DNA from: Apoderus coryli
Taxonomy: Eukaryota > Arthropoda > Insecta > Coleoptera > Attelabidae
NCBI GenBank assembly: GCA_911728435.2
Contig: OU452205.1
Span: 682,001 to 746,000, forward strand
Direction: 5' to 3'
Length of the DNA: 64,000 nucleotides
Shown: positions 11,755-23,548 of the stretch, piece by piece
How positions within the stretch are numbered: position 1 is the stretch's first letter
Layout: every line of letters starts with the position of its first letter
Notes under the pieces: generated by a model
The model's input: the letters and a program-made list of their open reading frames with translations, nothing else
Database searches by the model: none
Told to the model about the DNA's origin: nothing
Position numbers and translations under genes: made by a program

Positions 11755-12997
11755 CAGGGCACCCAGAAAGCCAGAACAGTTTGATAGCTGAGAAACTCTA
11801 CATTTTTTTACAAATAGCTATTTTCTCCAAAATAGATATAGGTAAGGAATAATAATACAAAATTTATAGGTCCTATCAAAACGTAACCAGATATAGGGTG
11901 TTCCATATAAAATTTAAAAATTTGAATTTTTTGGTCCACCCTGTATTTCTATTTCCCCATTCTATCCAGTTTAACACAAAAACACCGTCTCTAAGTGAAC
12001 AATGAAAAATCATGCATCCAGGTGACAAACTTAACAAGCAAAAAAAAAGTGACTTTTAAAGCACAGTGACATTCTAAGTGTCCTCATACATATATAAACC
12101 TCATGAGAGCATCTAACGTTTTTATTTTTTTTCTTTTTCCTCTTCTGGAATCAAGCCAAGAACTGAAGCTCCAGATAAGTGAGTTAAACCAGTGAGGGAT
12201 AGTAATAGAGAATGAATTGCGGTAACGAAGCGAATCATATTCTTTTAAAACAAAAAACTAAAAATATAAAAGTGCTTAGACGAATAATAATATAGCGGTT
12301 TTTATTTTGTGCTCTAATTTTCGACAGCCGAAGATGAAATATACAAACGAGGAAGGAATAATAATATTAAAGGAGAATCGATGAAGACGCGAAATAGAGC
12401 AAATTTATTTCACATTGATTGAACGGATAGGTTGTTGGCCAAAAAACAAATGTTTTAACACCTTTTTATTAAACAAATCAACAATGATTGGTTTTAATAA
12501 TTCTTTAATACAATTTTTAATTTAATACAAACAGTATCATACATACTGAGGAAAAGAGTCTGGTACCCCAGAAGGGCAAAGAGACGTACATCAAGGCTAA
12601 CATAGCAAGTCAGTATTGGCATTTCTGGATACAAAAAAACTTTACTTACACCAATGTCCAATGGATACTTGAATTACAAAATATACGCTGTATGCTGTTT
12701 GGCATGCAGATAGCCCCTTAGAATATCATTCTTCAGCGTAAAATTCACGACCCTATCAAGCGCGGAAAACGTTTGCTATTTATTAACCAAACTTCATTAA
12801 CCTTCTACATGTTTTTTTGTCTAGTAGATATTCCTTTGTATATATTAAACACTTGTACACGTAAAGTGCAGGCAAATTTGCCCTGCATCCTCGCAAAATC
12901 CCAAACCAAACATTATTCTAAAGACGCTTCTCTGCAATGCAAAAATTCAGTCACTGTGAGCAGAGTGACCTCACAGCAAAAGCCCATAATGACAATG
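11755..12997. other. Non-coding stretch
   Basis: No gene recognised. A GGTCCACCCTGTA terminus lies near 11930-11945 with an opposing ATAGGGTGTTCC at about 11894. The minus strand near 12690-12740 carries the recurrent GGCTATCTGCATGCCAAAC block. Confidence 0.4.
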
Positions 12998-13310
12998 CGA
13001 TAAAAATAGTGAGTGGTAGGCAATCATAGTGGCACCCTCCGGAACCAGTTTAGCTATTATTTTAATTAAATATATGTTTGTTGTGAGTTTTTTCGATAGC
13101 TTTTCAATATGGTGCTGCCACGTAGGCCTTTGATCCAGGTGAAAACCCAGAAAATCAACAGAACTCTTAAACTTAAAAATGCATATCTTGGTTTTGCTTT
13201 CATTTAGTTTAAGTTTGTTTGTTTTAAACTATTCGTTTGCGCTATCCTTGGCCAAACACAGACTTTGCTCTAGAATCCCAAAATTTTCATTTGAAACTGT
13301 TAAACTTTTT
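12998..13310 (-). pseudogene. LINE reverse transcriptase C-terminal relic
   Basis: Reads KTKICIFKFKSSVDFLGFHL, then the pattern D-x-R-x-TW-x(2)-HI-x(3)-S-x-K and LVPEGATMIAYHSLF. This is the region after motif E of CR1/Jockey-like LINE polymerases. The upstream end (13215-13310) duplicates sequence found again at 14015-14095. A stop interrupts the frame. It continues the fragment at 13955-14180, from which it is separated by the satellite array. Confidence 0.65.
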
Positions 13311-13319
13311 AAAAAACTG

Positions 13320-13930
13320 AAATACTATTTTCACAAAGCAATTTTATTAGAAACTAGTCTCAACTTTGATTAAGACATGAAGGGGATTTTTGTAAATTCT
13401 GTGATCGCCTTGTATCTGATGCGATAATTTACGCAATATTCCTAACATTTCTGCGATTCTCACTTTATTTAATAGACTATTGAATACTCAATAAAAAACC
13501 TCAATACTATTTTCACAAAGCTCCAAAGGTTTGATTATAAATTAGTCTGAACTATGATTAAGACATGAAAGATATTTTTGTAAATTATGTGATCGTCTTG
13601 TATCTTACGCGATAATTTATGCAATATTCGCAACATTTCCACGATTCTGCCTTTATTTGATAGACTATTGAATACGCAACAAAAAACGTAAATACTATTT
13701 TCATAAAGCTCCAAAAGTTTTATTAGAAACTAGTCTCATCTTTGATTAGGACATGAAAGGAATGTTTGTAAATTATGTGATCGCCTTGTATCTGATGCTA
13801 TAATTTACGCAATATTCGCAAAATTTCCACGATTCTGGCATTATTTGATAGACTATTGGATGCACAACAAAAAACCTAAATACTATTTTCACTAAGCTCC
13901 AATGGTTTTATTAGAAACTAGTCGCAACTT
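13320..13930. repeat. 188-bp satellite, first array (about 3 units)
   Basis: The landmark GATTAAGACATGA occurs at 13368, 13556 and (as GATTAGGACATGA) 13744, a spacing of 188 bp. Units share ACTATTTTCACAAAGCTCC, ACTAGTCTCAAC and ACGCAATATTCGCAACATTT with a few per cent divergence. There is no reading frame. Confidence 0.88.
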
Positions 13931-13954
13931 CACATTATTTGATTGAGATAAACT

Positions 13955-14180
13955 AATCTCAAAATGTTTCGTACATTGCCAATGTTGAGTTTATCAGTTT
14001 GTCGGTCCTTTTAAACCATGCGTATGCGCTATCCTTGGCCAAACACAGACTTTGCTCTAGAATCCCAAGAATTTTATTTGAAACTGTTAGTGAACTGTCA
14101 TCCGCAAAAAGCAGAAGTTCCGCCCTAGGTCCCACTTCAACATCGCTTATGTACAATAGAAAGAGAGTCCTAAAATCCTA
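13955..14180 (-). pseudogene. LINE reverse transcriptase relic with FADD motif
   Basis: Reads VGPRAELLLFADDSSLTV followed by a helix with LEQSLCLAKDSAYAWF. This is motif C and the next helix of a LINE polymerase. The fragment ends where satellite-associated sequence begins. It is the 5' continuation of the relic at 12998-13310 and shares an overlapping ~80-bp block with it. Confidence 0.6.
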
Positions 14181-15489
14181 AAATCTGATTTCCTGTCCAG
14201 TTCAACGAAATTCTGTCTGTTTTTAAGATATGATTGTATTAAAAATCTTCAGTCATTACTAAAGTTATAATAAAACAATTTCTGAAGTAGAACCTCGTGT
14301 GACACACCATCAAAAGCTATCCAAGGTGTTTCATTTGAAATAAGAAAGTTGACATACAGTATAGTCTTTACTCATTGGACGAGTATTCTGCTGTTGATTG
14401 TTGACGAGTTGAAGGTGTTTGTGTTTATAAAATTTGTTTTTTTAGTACCTGTATGGGTGGTTGTTGTGATTTAACTATAATTTGTTTAGTTATTTTGTGA
14501 CGCATTCTATGTACTACTATTGATAATAAAAAATAATCTGAGACCCGAAAAATGGTCGCCTTCAACAAATACAAAATATGATACACTAATTTTAAAAATG
14601 CACCTAACATTGTGGGACTTTTTATTAGAGAGAGAGAGAACAGAGTTCCAGAGTAAGACTGGATAAATTAGATTATATTGTGTATGATAAAATTAGCACA
14701 TCATGTATTTCTAAAGAATACTTGACTACTGGTTATTTGAAGTAAATATATAGGTACGTACATAAAATACATTTCCACAAATGTTATCGCGTATAGTTGA
14801 AGTAGGTATTTGTGATATTATGTTGTTATGAGAAGGCTATTATTAGGTTTTTGAACTACTTTCATTCTCTAACACGCATATAACAAACCACTTTGTTACA
14901 GCTTGAGATGTGAATATGATAAATTACTTGCAAGATAATGGAAACTGCGCTATAGGCTTAACATTTACTTTTCGATTAACTAGAAAAAAACTTCAAAGAT
15001 ACAAATAAATATTACAAAATAACGTCCAACAGTTAATAATCGTTAGTATCCTGCTGATTATCAAATAACTAAAGGTAGATATTTTGATTAGGTAATTTAA
15101 TATTGTTCTGTATTAGCTTTGTGCATATTGCCACATCGTCTATGAAAAATCAGGTACCATAACAATCCATTTTGGCTCATTGCGTTGCATTATAGCAGGA
15201 ATGCTCGACAGGTAAGAGGAGCTTGATCATTATCACCTCCAGTAAGTTGTCTACTGGGAAGACGACAAATAGAAGCAAAGCCAAAGATCCGTAAAATCGT
15301 TGAAACCACGATAGGACTTCTATATAATGCCTCTGTATTCTCAAAACCAAACCTAAATTTTACATTGTCCTCAAAGTATGTTTTGTCATAACCCGATGCC
15401 TTTTGGAAACAATCAACAACTTTCCTTTTGCCATTAAACAAGCACATCATTAACGTATAATATCTCGGCACCAGCGTACAGGATCAAAA
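14181..15489. other. Spacer between satellite arrays
   Basis: No gene recognised. A 93-codon minus-strand open frame at 15190-15471 contains no family motif that I know and is not called. Confidence 0.4.
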
Positions 15490-16893
15490 TCACCTCGCTT
15501 TATTTGATAGACTATTGAATACTCAACAAAAAACCTAAATACTATTTTCACAAGGCTCCAAAGGTTTTATTATAAACTAGTCTCAACTATGATTAAGACA
15601 TAAAAGGGATTTTTATAAATTATGTGATGGCCTTGTATCTTACGCGATAATTTACGCAATATTCGCAACATTTCAAAGATTCTGCATTTATTTGATATAC
15701 TATTGAATACTCAACAAAAAACCTAAATACTATTTTGACAAACCACTAAATATTTGATTAGAAACTAGTCTCAACTTAGATTAAGACATGAAGGGGATTT
15801 TTGTAAATTCTGTGATCGCCTTGTGTCTGATCCGATGATTTACGCAATATTCCCAACATTTCTGCGATTCTCACTTTATTTGATAGACTATTGAATACTC
15901 AATAAAAAACCTCAATACTATTTTCACAAAGCTCCAAAGGTTTTATTATAAATTAGTCTCAACTATGATTAAGACATGAAAGGGATTTTTGTACATTATG
16001 TGATCGCCTTGTATCTTACGCGATAATTTATGCAATATTCGCAACATTTCCACGATTATGCATTTATTTGATAGACTATTGAATACTCAACAAAAAACCT
16101 AAATACCAAATATTTTATTAGAAACTAGTCTCAAATTTGATTAAAACATGAAGAGGATTTTTGTAAATTCTGTGATCGCCTTGTATCTGATCCGATAATT
16201 TACGCACTATTAGCAACATTTCTGCGATTCTCACTTTATTTGATAGACTATTGAATACTCAACAAAAAACCTCAATACTATTTCCACAAAGCTCCAAAGG
16301 TTTTATTATAAACTAGTCTCAACTATGATTAAGTCATGAAAGGGATTTTTGTAAATTATATGATGGCGTTGTATCTTACGCGATAATTTACGCATTATTC
16401 GCAACATTTCTGCGATTCTCACTTTATTTGATAGACTATTGAGTAAACTACGAAAAACCTAAATATTATTTTCACAAAGCTCCAAAGGTTTTATTAGAAA
16501 CTAGTCTCAACTATGATTAAGACATGAAAGGGATTTTTGTAAATTATGCGATTACCTTGTATCTGTCGCGATAATTTACGCAATATTCGCAAAATTTCCA
16601 CGATTCTAACTTTATTTGATAGACTATAGGATGCTCAACAAAAAACCAAAATACTATTTTCACAAAGCTCCAAAGGTTTTATTAGAAACTAGTCTCAACT
16701 TTGATTAAGACAATAAAAGGGATTTTTGTAAATTATGTGATCGCCTTGTATCTGTCGCGATAATTTACGTAATATTCGCAAAATTTCCACGATTCTGTCT
16801 TTATTTGATAGACTATAGGATGCTCAACAAAAAACCTAAATACTATTTTCACTAAGCTCCAAAGGTTTTATTAAAAACTAGTCTAAACTTCAC
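15490..16893. repeat. 188-bp satellite, second array (about 7.5 units)
   Basis: The GATTAAGACAT landmark recurs at 15591, 15779, 15967, 16139, 16327, 16515 and 16703. All intervals are 188 bp except one 172-bp unit with a 16-bp deletion. The sequence is the same family as 13320-13930. The array ends at TTCACATTATTTGATTG, as the first array does. Confidence 0.9.
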
Positions 16894-16894
16894 A

Positions 16895-16945
16895 TTATTT
16901 GATTGGCAGTTAACTGGGATAAACTAATCTCAAAATGTTTCGTAC
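16895..16945 (+). repeat. Shared block bordering the satellite arrays
   Basis: GATAAACTAATCTCAAAATG and ATGTTTCGTACA follow the end of the second array. The same block follows the first array at about 13938-14005. Part of it (TGTTTCGTACATTGCCAATG and CAGTTTGTCGGTCC) recurs at about 17380-17425. The arrays and this border therefore probably belong to one larger repeat. Confidence 0.7.
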
Positions 16946-17011
16946 AAGTAGATCGAGTCGTGGGTTGTAGGGCAATGTTTTTGAATCAAACACTCAAATT
17001 TAGATTCAGCG

Positions 17012-17045
17012 ACGTTTCGCGGATATATTTCCGCTTTTTCAAGCT
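17012..17045 (-). ncRNA. Degenerate hammerhead ribozyme relic
   Basis: On the minus strand: UAGC (stem I), a core-like UUGAAAA in place of CUGANGA, stem II GCGGA/TCCGC with an AATATA loop, GAAAC, a minimal ACGU stem III, cleavage-site C, then GCUG (stem I). Helices pair, but two conserved core bases are changed (C3 and G8), so it should be inactive. Confidence 0.45.
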
Positions 17046-17055
17046 ACAACAGAGT

Positions 17056-20000
17056 ACAAACAGGCTATCACATGATTATTTTACGTTAAAATTATTACAA
17101 ACATTAACAATAATTATCAGCTTCACAATACATTCACAATACACATTAAAATTCACAATTCTACATATATTTCTCCTCCCTTCATTCTCCCAAATTAGTA
17201 AATTCTATTACCTTCTTCCACTTAGAGTGTATATGTAATCAAATTATGTATAATTTCCATGGAGTAGTATATACATCAGTTCTTAAATACTAATAGTTGG
17301 CATTAACAGCATTAAACAATTTTATTTAGAGGAAAGGTGAAAGAATGAAGTTAAAATATAAAACATAGCAACAAGTCATGAATGTTTCGTACATTGCCAA
17401 TGTTGATTGTACCAGTTTGTCGGTCCTCTTATAAAAAAAATGCAATTAAGGTGAGCGATAAGTGTTTATAATGTCACATCAGCCTAGCTGATCTGAGGTC
17501 GTAGAAGGATAACGCCTATTATCTGTTATAATAGCCACCATATCAAATTAATCCTTGTCATTGTTGAAAATGATATAATGAGCTGACACGCGTTGACAAT
17601 GCAATGACTTGTTGGTCATTATTAATAATATGTAGGACGGTGACAGACTATAGAGATAATGCTAATATGCATTGTTATAACAACAATATTCAGCGTGAAA
17701 CTGTAACAAAAGTACAGTAAGTTGTAGGTATCAGTTTATGCAGCATAAATAATATGTAAGTATTACAAAGTTACTGGCTACTGGCGGTTTTTTGATATTA
17801 GGATCGTATTCTTACCCATTTTCCAATGCAAGTGGGGAGGCATAACAGTTAGGTTATGTTTGCGAGATTTGTACTATAATAATATAGCCTATATGGACCC
17901 GCTGCTTGTAGCTGCTTACCCGTATGAAAATATTAAAATTAACTGGATGATGGCTAAATTGTCTAAGATGCAGAGCCCAATAAAAAAAATAGCCTATATC
18001 TTCCTCTCGTAATTTGCTCAGCAATCCAACCCTCTCAGTCAATTATATGTCTGCTAAAATTGGTGTATGTAAGACCACAAATTCAATGATCGCGAACACA
18101 GGCCACGTTTAGACTTCCATTTTTATATAAATTTACTAAAAATATTCGCTGATCTCAATTATACATTGAAATACCTTTTACTACTAATTTGATACATTTT
18201 TTATTACTGCTGTTCCAACGTTTTACGATCGACAAAAAGCGAATTTGATAGCATCATTCCTGCAATATTATATGACCCCTATATCTGCCACTGGCAGCTA
18301 TTTCCTGTAAATATAAGACAGCTATAATAAAACTCCTTTATCTTTATAGGTAGTAATTTTGCCGATTTTTATAGCGAATGCAAATTGTTTTCCAAAGTAT
18401 TTTCCGTCCAATATAAAAGAAATGATAGCAATTATGACAAGAAATTATCTGGTATTTTCATCAAAAATATATTCCCTGACACATTTTGCGTCTAAACGAG
18501 TTCAGGGTGGTTCAGAAAGTGGGTGGGTGACAGATAAAGCACAAGAAATAAAAATACACTTTTCTTTGTTTGGTTAAAGCCCAAAAGACCTAGGAAAAGG
18601 GTCAGAGATTTTCTTTGATACTAAATGAATCTATTCTCGGCGTATTTTCAGTATGTAGCCGATCATTTAGTATATACTAGTTGTTCGTGGATGGGACCGT
18701 GAGAATTTTCAAAATATAGAGCAGCTTTCTGTAATACTACGAACAGTTAGGTATTAATTTCAGTCGCTAAAAATAACATTTGATTTCAAAAACCGCTCTA
18801 TGGGTGTCATTTAGAATTTTCGCCAAACGGCTTGCTTAAGAGCTGTTGCGGCTTGTGTAGGATAACGCTGGGACTCCGCTGCCAATCACAAAAATACTAG
18901 AAAAATTGTGGCCTGCTTTTAATTTTTACCTTCAAGGTCGAGTCCGTTTTTTTCAAATAGAACCGTATATTTTTGAGGATCTTTAGTGACTGACACAGGA
19001 CACAGTCAATTGAGTCGCTATATTCGAAGCTGTTGAGGGATGACCTGATCTCTGAAGATCCTTAACTGTATCTGTTAAATTGAAACGATTAATAATTGCA
19101 AAATTTCTAGGAGCTTAAATATAATATGTTGTCGGAATTTGTTTTTTAATTACGAATAAGTAAATCCATTAGAGCTGTAATTCTGTTTAATATTCTTTAA
19201 CACTATTCTACTACACTTGGTTTACTTGATTTCCTTTTATTTCCGTTTTCATGAAGATTTAGAAGGGTCTGAAACAAATCGGAGGGATATACCCTCGCGC
19301 ACAGACTACGTGTTGTTAATTAAGGTTGTACAGTTGAAAATTTAGTTCTCTCTGTTTCAGAAAGGGATGAACAAAAAATAATGTATGTATACCTGGAGGC
19401 ATTGCTAAACAAATTAGTGTACTCATTTAGAGTATATTACTTCTACTGTCCACTTGAATTTATTAGACAGATTTTATTCCAAATACGAGTGGGTATATCT
19501 ACCTAATTTGATTAAAAAGATTTATCAACTGCGTTCAAACAATATGAAATGGCAAATACGAGGAATTGTACTATAATTATGTATTTCCTTAATTTGTGTG
19601 ATGTCCAAATTACAATTTTGTAGATTGTTTAGTATTCTGTATTTTATGCACCAGAAGTTCTCTATAAAACAATTCAGTATTATTATTATTATTAGTAGTA
19701 GAAGTAGTCCATTCTGAAGTTGAGTAAATTATATGTAAAAGCAATAAAAGGAAGGAATAAAAGTCGATCCTGAGTTGAAGCCTTTCTAAACCATGTTTCT
19801 ATGAGATCCAACCTTCAAAATGAAATAAAATGTGCAGCCCAGGACGCCCTGTACATATGTTCAATCAGTTTATCATAACTTACACTTATTTAGTCTCCTG
19901 GACATAATTGAATAACACAAAGTTCATCCTGTGAAGGATATTATTAGAGAAGCGCACGTTCTATTGTGTGAATCATCATCAATTACACACGCACATAATC

Positions 20001-20629
20001 AAAAACTTGTTGGAATTTAAATCATCAAAGACACAGTGAACTAGTTTTGGTTCTAGGAAATACATAAACGATTCGAGCACGTACTGTCGTTCATAATACC
20101 AGTGCTTAACAAAAGAATGAATCCGAGTGGAGTGAGTGCTTCTTGTTTGCCGTGATTAGCATTTCTAAATAAGACTGTGAATAGGGAGGCGCGTGATGCT
20201 TCACTAATATCGCTTTGATCTGGATTGAGGCACTCGTATGTACGCTATATCGTGTATAGTTTTGTGAAAGTTTATTGAAATAAATCGTAAATTAATTTTG
20301 AGACTTTTACAAAGGCATATACGAGGGCAACTACTTATATTTTCAGCCTTGGCAACATTTATTGTTAGCTGTGCGAAAGCTTACATTGTTCAGTGCTCTG
20401 GCGACATATATTTAGGACTATTGGCACGTTGAAATTATCAAATAGCTTTAGCGTTTTGGGTGTGATCGCTAGCACTAACTTCTTTTGGCATGATTATGTT
20501 CAGTCAAATGCAAAATCAGCATCACAGACACTTGATTTTTTTGTAGCGCTAGAAGTAATTTACACTTTAACCGTTGCTGACCCTGTACAAAGCAGATGTC
20601 AGAGTATTGTTCTCATGTTTGGGCTTCTG
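17056..20629. other. Non-coding stretch
   Basis: No gene recognised. It contains a partial repeat of the satellite border (17378-17435) and a (TTA)n microsatellite near 19679. A terminus-like GACGCCCTGTAC is near 19848. Confidence 0.4.
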
Positions 20630-21358
20630 CTAGAGTTGCGCGAAACACGAGACGTCTCGTCTCGTCTTGAGGCCGTTTTGTCGCGTCTCGATAGCATTTT
20701 GTCTCGAATTTCAAGACGAGATAAAATCCTTCGAGACAAGGTCGACGACTTAAAACAATTCAAACCATTTCTAATAAAAATAATAATATTTTAAATTTTA
20801 ATTAATAAAAAAACAGCATCTTAGGGTGTGATTTCGTAATACGTGCCCTTAATTATAAATAAAAAATAAAAGTTAGAATAAAATATAAAACCTTTATTAT
20901 GTATTGTACTTTACAGTAACAAAACCAAACAAAATTGAAGTATATTAACTTATATTAAAAATTAAAATATAATTACTAATAATAATAATAAATAATAAGC
21001 TTACTTCAGAAAATAAAATATAAACTGAAGACAAATAAACCAAAATGATAATTCTTTTGGCATAGCATAAAAATTGGATATATAGGTAAGTTCCACTAGT
21101 CAAAGTTTAGCTTATCTTTTAACGTAGGTACACGTGTACCATGAGTGAGCTTTTGTAAAAAGGCGTTCTGAAGGAACGCTTGTTGCGGTAATACTTAATA
21201 AGTCTCTTGCCATCTTCGCAATATGGGGATAACGTCATTCATTGTTGCTCTCTCTGAATAAAAGTATGCGTTTAGCTCTTGTTTCCAAACACCAATATAA
21301 ATTCAATGTCTATGTCTTCATCTGATCCAGATTTTTCTTCAGTTTCTTGTACGGGTGG
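20630..21358 (-). mobile_element. 3' remnant of a hAT transposon
   Basis: Contains a decayed hAT transposase C-terminus on the minus strand and, beyond it, a terminus-like CTAGAGTTGCGCGAAACACG at 20630 followed by an imperfect self-complementary CGAGAC/GTCTCG-rich zone. A similar end (CTAGAGTTGCCACGAGACG) lies at 32179. The element is cut at 21358 by the truncated LINE that follows. The 133-codon open frame across 20393-20794 is a by-product of the CGTCTCG repeats. Confidence 0.5.
21120..21300 (-). pseudogene. hAT transposase dimerisation-domain relic
   Basis: One frame reads YPHIAKMARDLLSITATSVP then SERLFTKAHS, the hallmark hATC region (ATSVPSERLFS-type) of hAT transposases. Upstream, in a shifted frame, ELNAYFYSERATMNDV resembles the preceding E-x-YF segment. 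Frameshifts and a stop make it non-functional. Confidence 0.6.
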
Positions 21359-22045
21359 ACGTCAAAGCTAGCATGAGAATGCAAAGAGACCCTAAAGCAA
21401 CTGGCAGCTCAGGGGAAAAAGATTACTCTAACATGTGTGCCAGGACATGAAGGCATAGAGGGGAACGAAGCGGCGGACCAACTTGCAAAAGAGGGTGCAA
21501 ACGCTCCGTTCTGCGGCCCGGAACCCATCTTTGGCCTTCCAAAAAGCCACATGAAGGAAGAACTTCGGAGATGGGAAAAGGAACAACTTAAGTCCTACTG
21601 GAGAAACACTCCAGGCCTAAGACAATCGAAAAGGTTTACCAAACCTTCAGAGGCCAACGCAGGGAAGCTTATCCAACTGGAGAAAAGCGACCTGAGGCGA
21701 ATTACAGGCCTTTTTACGGGACACCACCCAGTGAAGTACCATCTCAAAAAGATGGGCCTAACCGAGGACGACACTTGTCGGTTTTGCGAAGGCGCAACAG
21801 AGACAACAGAACACGTGCTCTGCGAATGCATGGCACTTTTCTGCAAAAGGCTAAAACACCTTGGATGGGTGACCCTAACACCCGACGAGGCAAGGAATTT
21901 AGCCCCCAGAGAAATCATCAACTTTATGAAAGTGTGGGACAGCTGGGGAATTCATAGAAGAAGAAAGATCTTCTGCAGGTCGAAGTGAGGGGAGGCCAAA
22001 CCGCCTAATCGACTCCGATAAAACAATCTACAACCCTAGTAAACA
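21359..22045 (+). pseudogene. I/LOA-like LINE copy 1: RNase H and 3' end
   Basis: 5'-truncated copy of the family seen complete at its 3' end at 25.2-27.2 kb. It begins inside the RNase H domain (PGHEGIEGNEAADQLAKEG, keeping the last catalytic aspartate) and runs through the C-terminal tail with CRFCEGATETTEHVLCEC, a CCHC-like cluster, to the stop at 21988. The 3' UTR ends near CGACTCCGATAAAACAATC. The reading frame from 21437 is intact. The 5' border at GACGTCAAAGCTAGCATG abuts the hAT remnant. Confidence 0.85.
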
Positions 22046-22559
22046 AGGTTAAAAAAGTAATGCGCGAATTAAAGTATTAAAATATGTTTTGATCCTTATC
22101 TGACTGACATGGGAAGTGCAATTATACTCGTTAGCAAATTTTTACCAACTGTGCGCTGTCAATCTTTAGCCATGTACCCCATCTCGGTAAAAAAAGCAAA
22201 ATTTATGTTTATAAATTCAAATATATTTCTAACGTGTCAGACTAAAAATGCTAAGTAAGCACGATATAAATCATATTTCGAATATGACGTGTATAGGGGT
22301 TGAATGGATTAAGAGGTGGTGTATATTCTGCTGAGAGGAATTTTAGATTTAGAGTCATGCAGATTGAAATATCATGAGATTTAAAGTGTGTGTTGCTGTT
22401 TTCGATGCTACGATAAAACTTTTGGTACTGTTGCATTGCAATTAGGAACATCGTATATCAAATTATAAAAACGTCAGATGTAGTGGAATGAACTAGGCGA
22501 TTAACATAAAAAAAACCGAAGATTTCATTAAAAGGCTACATGTGACCAGGGTTGGGATT
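22046..22559. other. Non-coding stretch
   Basis: I see no gene or repeat here other than the (AAT)n tract starting at 22560. Confidence 0.4.
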
Positions 22560-23548
22560 TAATAATAATAATAATAATATTTATTAGTCGCAAAATATAC
22601 AATGTCATGTACATAGACTCGTCCTTAAAATATGTCACCTGCTAAAATAAGCCAATACAAAGAGCTTACAAATTTGACACATAGCTAATCCTATATAATG
22701 ATTACAATAGTCAAAAGTCAAGTCATTAATCATACTAGTAATTAAAAACAAATAATAAACACAATACTAAGAACAATACCAAAGCAGTACCAAAAACAAT
22801 ACTACAATAATGCTAAAATCAATTTACTCTACATTATAATGAGGCAAATTCTTGTAGACTGTAGAAGGCGTTAGCAATCAAAAATGTCTTCAATTTACCT
22901 ATAAAAATGCCTTCTGACTGGCAGCCCCTAATATCCGAAGGAAGGAGATTAAAATAACAATATTCCGAGTAGATGGGTGACTTCTTATAGAATTCATGTT
23001 TGGGGCGAAGCAGACACAACTGATCCCTTCCTCGAGTCGAGTAGCCATGGTTATCACCGCAAGTGGGTGCCCGATCTTTACTTTTAAAAACAGAAAAGAG
23101 CAACCTGAAAAGATAGATACACGGGACCGTGAGAATGTTGTTCGCTTTGAAAGTCTCTCGACAAGTCCGTCTATATGGAATATTGAATATAATCCTAATG
23201 GCTCTTTTCTGAAGTATTAACACTCTGTTTACCTCCGTGCACCTTCCCCACAGTGTAATATTGTAGGAAATGGCTGAATATATAAGTGCATAATAGATGG
23301 ATATTAGCGATTTCCTGTCCATGTAGCTCTTTAGAGAGTTAAGGACAAACAGATTTCGGCTAATCCTACTGCAGAGGTTGTCCACATGGCTCTTCCAATT
23401 CAAATCAGGATCCACAGTCACTCCCAACAATTCAGCTGAACCTGACCATGATAAGGTGGTGTTGTTAAAATTAAGGTTAAAGTTTACAGGTGTTTTATAT
23501 AGGGTGAAACGTAGGGCAACAGTCTTTTTATAGTTGACAATTAATTTA
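22560..23548 (-). pseudogene. LINE 3' fragment with (ATT)n tail
   Basis: C-terminal third of a CR1/Jockey-like polymerase. It has LLGVTVDPDLNWKSHVDNLC, YYALIYSAISYNITLWG and LQKRAIRIIFNIPYRRTC, ending SLQEFASL and a stop at 22834. The frame is open from about 23545. The catalytic palm is missing. The 3' UTR ends in an (ATT)n tract at 22560-22577, the 3' end type expected of this kind of LINE. Family features match the copies at 28, 44 and 51 kb. Confidence 0.8.

Noticed and set aside
15190..15471. 93-codon minus-strand open frame
   Set aside because: No recognisable motif, no splice context and no similarity to other parts of the window; not supported as a gene.
13320..16893. CRISPR-like regular repeat array
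   Set aside because: Units of 188 bp are repeated end to end without unique spacers; this is satellite DNA.
20393..20794. 133-codon plus-strand open frame with an R/S/L-rich coiled-looking end
   Set aside because: The distinctive part is the translation of CGTCTCG repeats at a hAT-type end; the rest has no family motif.
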